Below, piece by piece: positions 1 through 8,818 of a DNA stretch of 33,189 bases (position 1 is its first letter; each line of letters starts with the position of its first letter). Source of the DNA: an uncultured Chloroflexota bacterium (GTDB lineage Bacteria; Chloroflexota; Dehalococcoidia; CAUJGQ01); NCBI GenBank assembly GCA_937879875.1, contig CALFMN010000166.1, positions 1 through 33,189 of the forward strand. The letters are read 5' to 3'. A program made the translations under genes and the position numbers. The notes under the pieces were generated by a model. That model worked only from the letters and a program-made list of their open reading frames with translations, was not told where the DNA came from and did not search any database.

Positions 1-52
1 CCTGCACGCCGCTCCACCTGTTATGGAATCTGGGTAACGATGAGCCCACCGG

Positions 53-205
53 GGAGGGGTGGTCTGAGGCCAGTCGGTAGCTCTCGAACGAACCCTTCCC
101 CTGTGGGGCCAGAGCGCAGCGCAACCGTCGGAGACTTCAGATAACCGCAGCGCAACCGTCGGAGACTTTCAAAACAGCTTTGGCGCAAGCCAAAGCGGGG
201 TTAGG
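53..205 (+). repeat. Partial copy (right part) of a dispersed hairpin element
   Basis: This stretch is the right-hand part of the element also found at 8418-8664 and 32946-33189. Positions 91-142 are identical to 33111-33162, and 144-168 match 33164-33188 after one mismatch at 143. Weaker similarity extends left to about 53. It contains two copies of a 23-bp unit (115-137 and 146-168) with a 31-bp period. A perfect 8-bp hairpin with a GCAA loop follows at 177-196, then GGGGTTAGG (197-205), which resembles the right terminus of the full copy (CAGGGTTAGGTGCCCC). No protein is encoded. The left part is not recognisable here, so the copy is diverged or truncated. Confidence 0.7.
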
Positions 206-300
206 CCATCGGGCAGCCGTTGACGGCTGTGCTATCATCCGTGCCACGCCGCATGGAGTAGCTGGGGCGCGGCCGGCGGACGAGACGCGGGAGGGCAGCG

Positions 301-753
301 ATGGCGATTCAGCGGGTGGGCCATATCGTGATCAAGATGCGCGACCTGGATGCGGCCAGGCGGTTCTACGGCGACATCCTCGGCATGAAGATCGCCACTG
401 AGACGGAACGCGGCGTGTTCTTCCGTTTCGATGACTATCATCACGACATTGCCGTGTTCAAAGTCAGCGAGAACGCCGAATCGCCCAAAGATGACCAGGT
501 TGGCCTCGCGCACATGGCACTCGTGATCGACAGCTTCGACAGCCTTGTGCAGATGTATCGGCGGTTGAAGGAGCACGGCGTTCCGATTCGCGGGACAGTG
601 GACCACGCCTTCACGAAGAGCATTTACTGCTTCGATCCGGAAGGCAATGCGATCGAGATCTACTGTGAAGTGCCAGAGGACGACTGGCGCAGGCTTGGTA
701 TGAGCCGCATGTCGCCGCTCGACCTCGAGACACCTGCAGCCGCACTCGCCTGA
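301..753 (+). CDS. VOC (glyoxalase/extradiol dioxygenase-like) family protein
   Basis: A 150-residue cytosolic protein of the vicinal-oxygen-chelate superfamily, with two beta-alpha-beta-beta-beta units (about 4-55 and 68-122). His8 in VGHIVIKM, His71 in LAHMAL and Glu119 in AIEIYCE sit where extradiol dioxygenases bind metal. DHAFTKSIYCFDPEGN (101-116) also resembles catechol 2,3-dioxygenase-like members. The metal and substrate cannot be read from sequence, so ring cleavage is one possibility and lactoylglutathione-type chemistry another. The ATG start is supported by a purine-rich GGGAGGG shortly upstream. The small gene at 760 follows after 6 bp and is probably co-transcribed. Family assignment is firm, function is not. 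Confidence 0.88.
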   Translation: MAIQRVGHIVIKMRDLDAARRFYGDILGMKIATETERGVFFRFDDYHHDIAVFKVSENAESPKDDQVGLAHMALVIDSFDSLVQMYRRLKEHGVPIRGTVDHAFTKSIYCFDPEGNAIEIYCEVPEDDWRRLGMSRMSPLDLETPAAALA

Positions 754-759
754 CGACGG

Positions 760-1137
760 ATGCACCGCGTCTTTCGCGCATCACCGGGCCGTGCGATCGA
801 GCCCAGGGCGCCGCTGACAGCGATTCGTTCCGCGTTGGGCGAGGGCGGCTGCGTTGAACGAGAGCTGGCCGAAGTCCTGCTCTACTTCGTGCGCGATGCC
901 GGCGGAGACCGGCAGTTCGCCACGCTGAGCGGCGGCCGGCATTCGGCGACGCTGTATCTGTATCCCGACGCGCTCGGCGGCCCGCGCGGCCGCGCCTCAC
1001 TCTTCTACCAGGCGCTCGATGAAGCCGACCTCAACCTCGGCTCGAAGGCCGGACCATCGATCGGCATCGACCTGGACGATGCGGCGCAGGTGGGACTGAT
1101 CTGCGACGGACTACGTGAGATGCTGAAGGGCCGTTAG
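760..1137 (+). CDS. Hypothetical protein, 125 residues
   Basis: An open frame starting 6 bp after the VOC stop codon and ending just before a strong hairpin. I recognise no family. The N-terminus is Arg-rich and may be over-extended. Residues 30-125 look like a folded domain, with alternating hydrophobic segments (AEVLLYFVRDAGG, SATLYLYPDALGG, SIGIDLDDAAQVGL) and an amphipathic C-terminal helix. There is no signal peptide, membrane segment or cysteine motif. Its position between a VOC gene and a terminator suggests the second gene of a two-gene unit. The opposite strand is also open here, as is common at this GC content, so the call rests on spacing and composition. Confidence 0.5.
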   Translation: MHRVFRASPGRAIEPRAPLTAIRSALGEGGCVERELAEVLLYFVRDAGGDRQFATLSGGRHSATLYLYPDALGGPRGRASLFYQALDEADLNLGSKAGPSIGIDLDDAAQVGLICDGLREMLKGR

Positions 1138-1168
1138 CTGCCCACTACGCCCGTGGTGGGGCCGCCTG

Positions 1169-1203
1169 AACGGGCGGGCTGCGCTCGGCGCGGCCCGCCC
1201 GTT
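1169..1203 (+). terminator. Hairpin terminator after the VOC/hypothetical pair
   Basis: A perfect 11-bp inverted repeat: AACGGGCGGGC at 1169-1179 pairs with GCCCGCCCGTT at 1193-1203 across a 13-nt loop, 32 bp after the stop codon at 1137. Only a short T run follows, so intrinsic termination may be weak. The position between convergent genes supports a terminator acting in either direction. Confidence 0.6.
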
Positions 1204-1359
1204 TATCCGCCGCGCACGCGTCCCGTCTGCCGTGTCTTCATGCACGGCACACAGCGCTGCGGCGCCGTATCGCCTTGATGAGGCATCTGCATGACGACCC
1301 TTCGCGGCTTGCGGTGCGAAGGTCAGACGGCAACGAGGGATGGCCAGTTCAACAGACGG

Positions 1360-1755
1360 CTATTGCGTGGCGGCTGCCGCGACTTTCCAGAGATAGCCGT
1401 CTGGATCGGCGAAATGGCCGCTGTATCCACCCCACGGTGCGTGTTGCGCTGGCTTGACAATCCTGCCGCCAGCGCGTTCGGCTGCGGCCAACACTGCATC
1501 GACGCGCGCTTCGGAGCCGACGATGTAGGAGAGTGTGACGCCGCGAAAACCGCTGCCGTCCGCGGCTACGCCAGCGTCGTTCGCAAGCGCATCCCACGTG
1601 TAGAGCGCCAGCGCGGACGAGCCGCTGCCGAGATTGAAGCTAACGAACTGGCCCGCGTCCTGCTCGATCGGGCAGCCAAGACCCTCGCTGTAGAACCGCT
1701 TCGCCCGGTTCAGGTCTCTGACCCCGAGCGTGATGGCGCTGATCTGCGGGTTCAT
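1360..1755 (-). CDS. VOC family protein (glyoxalase/bleomycin-resistance type)
   Basis: A 131-residue VOC-fold protein beginning MNPQISAITLGVRDL, with the typical first-module helix RAKRFYSEGLG and the second-module ending HFADPDGYLWKVA. An upstream in-frame GTG would add seven residues, but it overlaps AAGGAG, which stands about 12 bp before the ATG at 1755 and serves it as ribosome binding site; I therefore chose the ATG. The usual first metal histidine is replaced (ITLGVRDL), as in many PhnB-like and non-metal VOC members. Substrate unknown. It is transcribed away from the broken sigma-factor gene at 1834, so the two may have shared a regulatory region. Confidence 0.85.
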   Translation of the reverse strand: MNPQISAITLGVRDLNRAKRFYSEGLGCPIEQDAGQFVSFNLGSGSSALALYTWDALANDAGVAADGSGFRGVTLSYIVGSEARVDAVLAAAERAGGRIVKPAQHAPWGGYSGHFADPDGYLWKVAAAATQ

Positions 1756-1833
1756 CGTTGCGTGTCTCCTTGTCACATCGGTTGGGTTTTACCCGTCACT
1801 ACCATGACGGATGGCGACGAGGGAATGTGACCG

Positions 1834-2665
1834 ATGGATGAGCACGAATGGCTGGCAGAGCGCTTCGAGGTCCACCGCACCCACCTGCGGGCGGTGGCCT
1901 ACCGGATGCTCGGTTCCCTGAGCGAGGCGGACGACGCCGTGCAGGAGTCCTGGCTCCGCCTCAGCCGCGCCGACACCAGCGGCGTCGAGAACCTCGGTGG
2001 CTGGCTGACGACGGTCGTCGCCCGGGTGTGCCTGGACATGCTGCGCTCGCGCACGTCGCGCCGCGAGGAGCCGCTGGGCGTACATTTGCCCGACCCGGTC
2101 GTGAGCAGCGCCGGCGGGAGCGACCCCGAGCAGGAAGCGCTGCTGGCCGAATCGCTCGGTCTCGCGCTGCTCGTCGTCCTCGATACCTTGAATCCCGACG
2201 AGCGCCTGGCATTCGTGCTGCACGACATCTTCGGCGTACCCTTCGACGAGATTGCTCCCATCGTGGGGCGCTCCCCGACCGCTGCCCGACGCCGATCTGA
2301 CCCGTCAGCGCGAAGTGGTCGACGCCTTCTTTGCCGCCTCGCGTGGTGGTGACTTCGACGCGCTCGTCGCGGTGCTCGATCCGGACGTCGTGTTGCGAGC
2401 CGACCTCGGCGCCGCGGCAGCCGGAGCATCGCGGCTGGTTCACGGTGCGGCATCCGTGGCCGGGCAGGCGCTCATGTGGCGCGGCGCTCGCTTCGCACGA
2501 CCGGCGCTCGTGAACGGGACCGCGGGAGTCGTGGTGATTTCGGCCGGCCGGCCGTTTTCGGTGATGGGGTTCACGATCGCGCGCGGGAAGATCGTCGAAA
2601 TCGACATCTTCGCCGACCCCGAGCGCCTGCGCCAGATCGATCTGGCGGGTCTGGAGTCGCCGTAG
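1834..2665 (+). pseudogene. ECF41-type (SigJ-like) sigma factor, disrupted by an out-of-frame deletion
   Basis: ECF41 factors combine sigma regions 2 and 4 with a C-terminal SnoaL-like (NTF2-fold) domain. Region 2 is clear (HRTHLRAVAYRMLGS, DAVQESWLRL, GWLTTVVARVCLDMLRS), as is the start of region 4 (LNPDERLAFVLHDIFGVPF, EIAPIVGRSPTAAR). Around 2280 the frame changes: the SnoaL domain continues one frame over from PDADLTRQREVVDAFFAA to the stop at 2665, including NGTAGVVVISAGRP and FTIARGKIVEIDIFADPERL. The end of the region-4 recognition helix and the linker are missing. The uninterrupted upstream frame would end at 2352 with junk sequence. The join lies in a GCCCGAC motif, consistent with deletion between short direct repeats. 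Sequencing error is unlikely, because coding sequence is missing as well as frame. Confidence 0.8.
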
Positions 2666-2679
2666 CGTACGATTATTCC

Positions 2680-2905
2680 GCTTTGTGCGGCGACCCCAGG
2701 AACAGCGCACGCTGGCGATCTCGTCCGCCTGTCCGCCGCGGTGCAGAGAGATACTCGTCTTCGCCGCCTGGAGACGGGGAATTGCGGGCCTTCGAGATCG
2801 CGGCGAGGAACGGCCAAGCATGATGCGGTTCACCCGCACCTTCGGGCCGTAGGCGAGCGCTATGCCCCAGGGCCTTTTCAAAGTCGGCCGCAGCACGTAA
2901 TCAGC
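2680..2905 (-). pseudogene. Decayed C-terminal fragment of a short-chain dehydrogenase (SDR)
   Basis: Read on the minus strand, fragments of an SDR C-terminus appear in order but in alternating frames. ALAYGPKVRVNRIML is in one frame (SDR consensus is like LAxEYGPxxRVNxIxPG). PFLAAISKA is in a second frame. LHRGGQADEIAS is back in the first (consensus RxGxPEEIA), and ALFLGSPHKAE is in the second (consensus xxFLaSdxA). At least three frameshifts are needed, so it is not expressed as an enzyme. Active-site YxxxK and the Rossmann start are not seen. ECF41 genes are often next to oxidoreductase genes, so this may be the former partner of the neighbouring broken sigma factor (inference). Confidence 0.5.
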
Positions 2906-3040
2906 GTCACTCACCGTCGCTGCCGGCCGTTGGTTCACGCCTGAGGCCGGCCATCCGAGCGTCGCGAAGCAAGCTCGCAGGCGCCGAAATATGGCCGAAA
3001 CTCGAGAATGAAAAGGCCCTGCGCTATGCCCACGGAGCCG

Positions 3041-3069
3041 TTGGCGGGGTTCCTCGGCTCTTCTATACT
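3041..3069 (+). promoter_or_regulatory. Putative promoter of cmk, leaderless geometry
   Basis: TTGGCG (3041-3046) and TATACT (3064-3069) are separated by 17 bp and match the vegetative -35/-10 pattern. The -10 ends 7 bp before ATG 3077, so transcription would start at or next to the A of the ATG, giving a leaderless message. No clear Shine-Dalgarno sequence fits between. Confidence 0.5.
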
Positions 3070-3076
3070 GGCGGGG

Positions 3077-3813
3077 ATGACCGGGGCAGCAGACCCGAAG
3101 GGAGGCGCGCCGCGAGCAGCGCAATCGCCATCGACGGCCCGGTCGCCTCGGGCAAGAGCAGCGTGGGCAGCCGCGTTGCAGCCGCGCTCGGTTGGCCGTT
3201 TATCGACACCGGCACGATGTACCGTGCGATCACCTGGCTTGCGCTGCGCCGCGGCATCGACCCGAGCAACGCCGCGCGCGTGAGCGAGCTTGCCGAAGCT
3301 GCCGTGATGCGCGTGCGCCCGCCGGCCGCGGAGAGCGCTGAGTATGCCACGGTTCACGTCGACGGCGAAGACGCCACGCCGTTCCTGCGCACGCCGGACG
3401 TCGAGCGCACCGTATCGATCGTCTCCGCCATGCCCCGCGTGCGCCGGCGCATGGTGGGATTGCAACGCGAGTTGGCGGCGGACCATCCGGTCGTGATGGC
3501 CGGACGCGACATCGGCACGGTTGTCTTGCCCGACGCGGACCTCAAAGTCTTTCTGAACGCCTCGGCCGAAACCCGCGCCGAGCGCCGTGCGGCCGAGCTG
3601 GCGCGGCGCGGCAAGCCGATGCGGTACGCCTCCGTGCTGGCAGAGACGCTTGAGCGCGATCGCCTGGACAGTGAACGTGCGGACTCACCGCTGGTGGCCG
3701 CGACGGACGCGATTGTGCTGCACACCGACGCCCTCAGTGAGGACGACGTCGTCGCGCGGGTGTTGGTGCTCGCGCGGCGAACGCTCGGTCTGCCCGTGCA
3801 GCCGGCCCCATGA
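3077..3813 (+). CDS. cmk: Cytidylate kinase, 5' end out of frame
   Basis: Phosphorylates CMP and dCMP with ATP in pyrimidine salvage and CTP supply. The P-loop IAIDGPVASGKSS begins at 3124. It is followed by DTGTMYRAITW, GRDIGTVVLPDADLKVFL, and DRLDSERADSPL, all standard for bacterial Cmk, and the length fits. The kinase frame is open upstream to a TGA at 2821 but contains no ATG, GTG or TTG before the GTG at 3163, which lies inside the P-loop region. The natural start, ATG 3077 behind a promoter-like sequence, is in another frame, and a one-base change between 3077 and 3123 would join MTGAADPKGGAPRA to the kinase. This is either an assembly or sequencing error, a real mutation, or a non-standard start codon. 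The stop overlaps the plsC start by 4 bp. Confidence 0.85.
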
Positions 3814-4562
3814 CGAACCGGCACGATGCCGCGCCGCGCCCCTTGCCTCCCTGGGCGATGGCGGCCTTCTACCGGACGACGACGGGTCTGATGTCTACGG
3901 TCGTTTGGACGTTTGCGCGCTGGCGGGTGCGCGGGCGGGAGCACGTACCGGCCGCGGGACCGCTGCTGGTCGTGGCGAACCATCTGCATATCGCCGATCC
4001 GCCGCTGCTCGCCGCCACGATTCACACGCGGCGCATCCGCTTCATGGCGAAGATCGAGCTGTTTCAGGGTGGGGCGAAGGGCCTGCCGATTCGCCTGTTC
4101 GGCGCCTTCCCGGTGCGGCGCTTTGAGGCCGACCTGGCCGCGCTGCGTGCGGCGCAAGAGTTGCTCGCACGGGGCGAGGCCGTGGCGATCCTGCCGGAGG
4201 GCCATCGCAACCGTTCCGGCATCGGCTTGCAGCGGGCGTACCCCGGCGCGGCGCTGATCGCCCTCCGCAGCGGCGCTCCCGTGCTGCCCGTGGCGATCAC
4301 GGGCACAGAACGCATTCGCAGCCTGGGCATTCTGCTGCGCCGGCCGCGCATCACGGTCACGATCGGCAAGCCGTTTGTGCTGGAACGGGGCAGAAAGATC
4401 GATCGCGCGGCGGTGCAGGCCGGCACCGAAACGATCATGCGGCGCATCGCGGCGCTACTGCCGCCGGCCTACCGCGGCGCGTGGGCAGATCAACCGTCCG
4501 CGCCCGCACGATCTTCCGCTGAAACCGCGACGGCTCGCTCGAAAGTCGAGCGGGGCGGGTAG
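3810..4562 (+). CDS. plsC: 1-acyl-sn-glycerol-3-phosphate acyltransferase (PlsC family)
   Basis: A 250-residue acyltransferase that probably acylates lysophosphatidic acid at the sn-2 position at the membrane, giving phosphatidic acid. The catalytic HX4D motif is His58-Asp63 in VVANHLHIADPP. The phosphate-binding motif appears as LPEGHRNRSG (128-137), a variant of EGTRSR, and the fourth motif is GAPVLPVAITGTE (155-167). A hydrophobic N-terminal stretch (about 17-36) fits membrane association. The last 30 residues are polar and poorly conserved. ATGA overlap with cmk implies translational coupling; cmk-plsC adjacency is common in bacteria. Acyl-chain specificity and which lysolipid is used cannot be read from sequence. 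Confidence 0.88.
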   Translation: MTNRHDAAPRPLPPWAMAAFYRTTTGLMSTVVWTFARWRVRGREHVPAAGPLLVVANHLHIADPPLLAATIHTRRIRFMAKIELFQGGAKGLPIRLFGAFPVRRFEADLAALRAAQELLARGEAVAILPEGHRNRSGIGLQRAYPGAALIALRSGAPVLPVAITGTERIRSLGILLRRPRITVTIGKPFVLERGRKIDRAAVQAGTETIMRRIAALLPPAYRGAWADQPSAPARSSAETATARSKVERGG

Positions 4563-4620
4563 AATGGAACCCGGTGATGAGCTCAACTTCGCTCAGGCAC
4601 GGACGCACCGAGTGAGCGGG

Positions 4621-4812
4621 ATGCTGGTGAGACGATCGCCGATACGCGCAGGTGTGGCGTGCAGCGCGCTTCTGGTCCTGGGCTGCACCGGCGGCAAGCC
4701 TCATGCGTTCAAGGTAGGCTCCAACGGGACGCTGATCTGTCCGGGCCGCTACCCAAAAGGTCTCCCGGGAAGGCATTGTCTACGGGCCGTGGCTGAGGTC
4801 CAGATACGGTGA
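4621..4812 (+). CDS. Small putative lipoprotein
   Basis: A 63-residue frame starting MLVRRSPIRAGVACSALLVLGC, with an n-region of arginines, a short hydrophobic core and a lipobox-like LVLGC, so Cys would be lipidated after signal cleavage. The mature part (TGGKPHAFKVGSNGTL...) is short and has two more cysteines. I recognise no family. In-frame starts also exist upstream (4564, 4612), but only this one places the signal peptide normally. The +1 frame from about 4745 to 4891 also reads plausibly and ends AVKAGARVIEQNK, so a frameshifted longer protein is possible. Confidence 0.4.
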   Translation: MLVRRSPIRAGVACSALLVLGCTGGKPHAFKVGSNGTLICPGRYPKGLPGRHCLRAVAEVQIR

Positions 4813-4918
4813 GATACGAGCCTATCGGTGCTATGACGCAGTGGCGAGCGCTGTCAAAGCAGGCGCGCGCGTAATCGAGCAGAACAAGTAGCGCCTTGTT
4901 CCAACGAGGTCCATCTGG

Positions 4919-6379
4919 ATGGTGATCGAACCCCTTGAGCTGCCGGATACCGCCCTGAGCGGCGCGGTCCTGCGACGGGACGGCAACGGCGTCGGCGGCC
5001 TGATCGATGGTGTCGAGCCCGGCAGTCTCGCCGAGGAGGCGGGTATTCGCGCGGGCATGCGGCTGCTGGCCGTGAACGGCCACGCGCTGCGTGATGTGGT
5101 CGACTACCAGTTTCACGCGGCCGAACCGCGCATTGAGCTGGCGCTGGACGACGGCGAGTCGTTGCGCCGCGTCGTGATCGACAAACACCCGGACGAAGCG
5201 ACCGGCCTCGCCTTCGACGCGGCGACGTTCGATGGCACGCATATCTGCGCCAACAAATGTTTCTTTTGCTTTCTCAAGGGCCTGCCGAAGGGCATGCGCC
5301 GTACGCTCTACGTCAAAGACGACGACTATCGCCTGAGCTTCCTGCACGGTAACTTCGTTACGCTGACGAACTTGGACGAGGCCGACTGGCGGCGGCTCGC
5401 AGAGCAGCGGCTGAGCCCGCTCAACATCAGTGTCCATGCCACGGATACGGCGCTGCGCCGCGCCATGCTCGGCTATCCGATGGCCGACGACATCTTGGAG
5501 CAGATTCGCCGCCTTGGCTCCTTCGGCATTCGCTGCCACACGCAGATCGTGCTCTGCCCCGGCGTCAACGATGGCGCCCAGCTCGAACGCAGCGTGCACG
5601 AGCTGGCCGCGCTCTACCCGATCGTCCAGTCGGTGTCGGTCGTGCCCGTCGGCGCAACGATGCAGTATGAAGAGCGCGCCGCCGCGCGCGGCAAAGACGA
5701 CCTCGACGCCTGCGACCCCGACTTCGCGCGGGCGCTGATCGCCGCCGTACGGCCCTGGCAGCGCGAGTTCCGCCGGCGAGCGGGCGCAAACATCGTCTAT
5801 CTCGCCGACGAATATTACCTGAGCGCGGGCGCGGGCCTGCCCGGCGCGGCGCTGTACGACGGCTTCGAGCAGTATGAGAACGGCATCGGCATGACGCGGC
5901 GGCTGATCGACGACTGCCGGCGCTCGCTGCGCTGGCTAACGCGTCGCGGCGCCCGATTCGCACCGCGTGCCGTGACGCTGGGCTGCGGCACGTTGATCGC
6001 GCCGACACTTGCCCGGCTCGCCGCGGAGGTGGGCGCGGCCACCAGCCTGCGCTTCAGCGTGGTGCCGATCGAGAACACCCTGTTCGGCCCACGCATCAAC
6101 GTCTCCGGCCTGCTGGGAGCGGGCGATACAATCGGCGCGCTGCGGGCTGAGCCGCTCGGCGATCTGGTCTTCCTGCCGCGCACGTCGCTTGACTATTTCG
6201 GCCGCCACTGTCTGGACGACGGTACGCCGGCGGACATCGCCCATGCCATCGGCCGGCCGGTCGCCTTTGCCTCGATGTGGAGCGAGCTGCTGGACCAGTT
6301 GCTCGACTTTCAAGAGCGCGGCGCGGTGGAGACGCCCGGCCCTGGCCGCTCGACCAACGGCAAGTTTTGGGCATCATAG
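4919..6379 (+). CDS. DUF512 family radical-SAM protein with N-terminal PDZ domain
   Basis: A 486-residue protein. Residues about 22-65 form a PDZ-like domain (GLIDGVEPGSLAEEAGIRAG, LLAVNG). CX3CX2C at Cys110, Cys114 and Cys117 (CANKCFFC) is followed by FLKGLPKGMRRTLYVKDDDY and SFLHGNFVTLTNL, diagnostic of this family. The cysteines should hold a radical-SAM 4Fe-4S cluster. The C-terminal DUF512 domain (about 290-470) includes YLADEYYL and a glycine-rich VTLGCGTLIAP. The reaction is unknown. The family is widespread in Chloroflexota, Firmicutes and Cyanobacteria. No Shine-Dalgarno is obvious before ATG 4919, and GTG 4922 is an alternative start. glmS follows 163 bp later. Confidence 0.9.
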   Translation: MVIEPLELPDTALSGAVLRRDGNGVGGLIDGVEPGSLAEEAGIRAGMRLLAVNGHALRDVVDYQFHAAEPRIELALDDGESLRRVVIDKHPDEATGLAFDAATFDGTHICANKCFFCFLKGLPKGMRRTLYVKDDDYRLSFLHGNFVTLTNLDEADWRRLAEQRLSPLNISVHATDTALRRAMLGYPMADDILEQIRRLGSFGIRCHTQIVLCPGVNDGAQLERSVHELAALYPIVQSVSVVPVGATMQYEERAAARGKDDLDACDPDFARALIAAVRPWQREFRRRAGANIVYLADEYYLSAGAGLPGAALYDGFEQYENGIGMTRRLIDDCRRSLRWLTRRGARFAPRAVTLGCGTLIAPTLARLAAEVGAATSLRFSVVPIENTLFGPRINVSGLLGAGDTIGALRAEPLGDLVFLPRTSLDYFGRHCLDDGTPADIAHAIGRPVAFASMWSELLDQLLDFQERGAVETPGPGRSTNGKFWAS

Positions 6380-6542
6380 GCCCTTCCGGTTCGGTTTCGC
6401 GCCCGCCAGCGTACGTCCTTGCGGCAGCGTTGGCAGCAGCCGACAGCGTTCCCGGGGGACTCGTTAAAGCAAACCGCACGGTCTGTCGAAGATGATGCTG
6501 TAGCAGTGCGCTGCGAAGCCGGCGTCACGGGGAACGAAACGT

Positions 6543-8396
<1,854 letters not shown>

Positions 8397-8417
8397 GGCG
8401 CAGCGACGGCAGCCGGG

Positions 8418-8664
8418 CGGGGCACCTAACCCTGACGCCTAACGGCGTCTGTCCCTTCCCGAAACGGGAAGGGACTTCTGGAGCGTTCCCGGCGACGCCG
8501 GCCGGCGGCGGGGCTCGCGTGTCCTTGTGGGTACAGCGGCGGGCTCTTCTCCCACCCAGACGCCTGTTTTCAGACCAAACCCTTCCCGTCTCGGGAAGGG
8601 ACAGACGCCGTACCCATCGCCGTGGAACGGCGATCTCGAATCAACGTCAGGGTTAGGTGCCCCG
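8418..8664. repeat. Complete 247-bp hairpin element with 20-bp terminal inverted repeats
   Basis: CGGGGCACCTAACCCTGACG (8418-8437) is the exact reverse complement of 8645-8664. Inside are hairpins GACGCC-taac-GGCGTC (8434-8449) and GTCCCTTCCCG-aaa-CGGGAAGGGAC (8451-8475). A second palindrome lies around 8581-8601, and a third, CGCCGT-gga-ACGGCG, near the right end. In addition 8442-8461 is a perfect 20-bp reverse complement of 8592-8611, so the whole element can fold as nested stems. It has no coding capacity. It lies between glmS and the next gene and could end glmS transcription. Related copies occur at both window ends. No target-site duplication is evident. Confidence 0.85.
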
Positions 8665-8818
8665 CGCGGCCGACCGCGCCGCGAGCATGCGATGCCGGCC
8701 GCCGGCGCTCCCGCCCACAAACGCCGTCCGTGTACCATGCCAGTGCGGCCGCCAACGCGCGGGCGCTGAAAACGCTGTGTGCGCCCCGCCGACGAGTGGG
8801 ACGCCCGAAGGATGGTCC

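Noticed and set aside
115..168. Possible CRISPR array (two 23-bp units, 31-bp period)
   Set aside because: Only two units with an 8-bp gap; the same two units occur at 33135-33188 inside a related element. No cas genes.
233..238. TTGACG/TATCAT promoter for the first VOC gene
   Set aside because: The two hexamers (220-225 and 233-238) are only 7 bp apart, far from the required 16-18 bp.
6380..6542. glmS ribozyme upstream of glmS
   Set aside because: The 163-bp gap shows no recognisable ribozyme core, and that class is essentially a Firmicutes feature.
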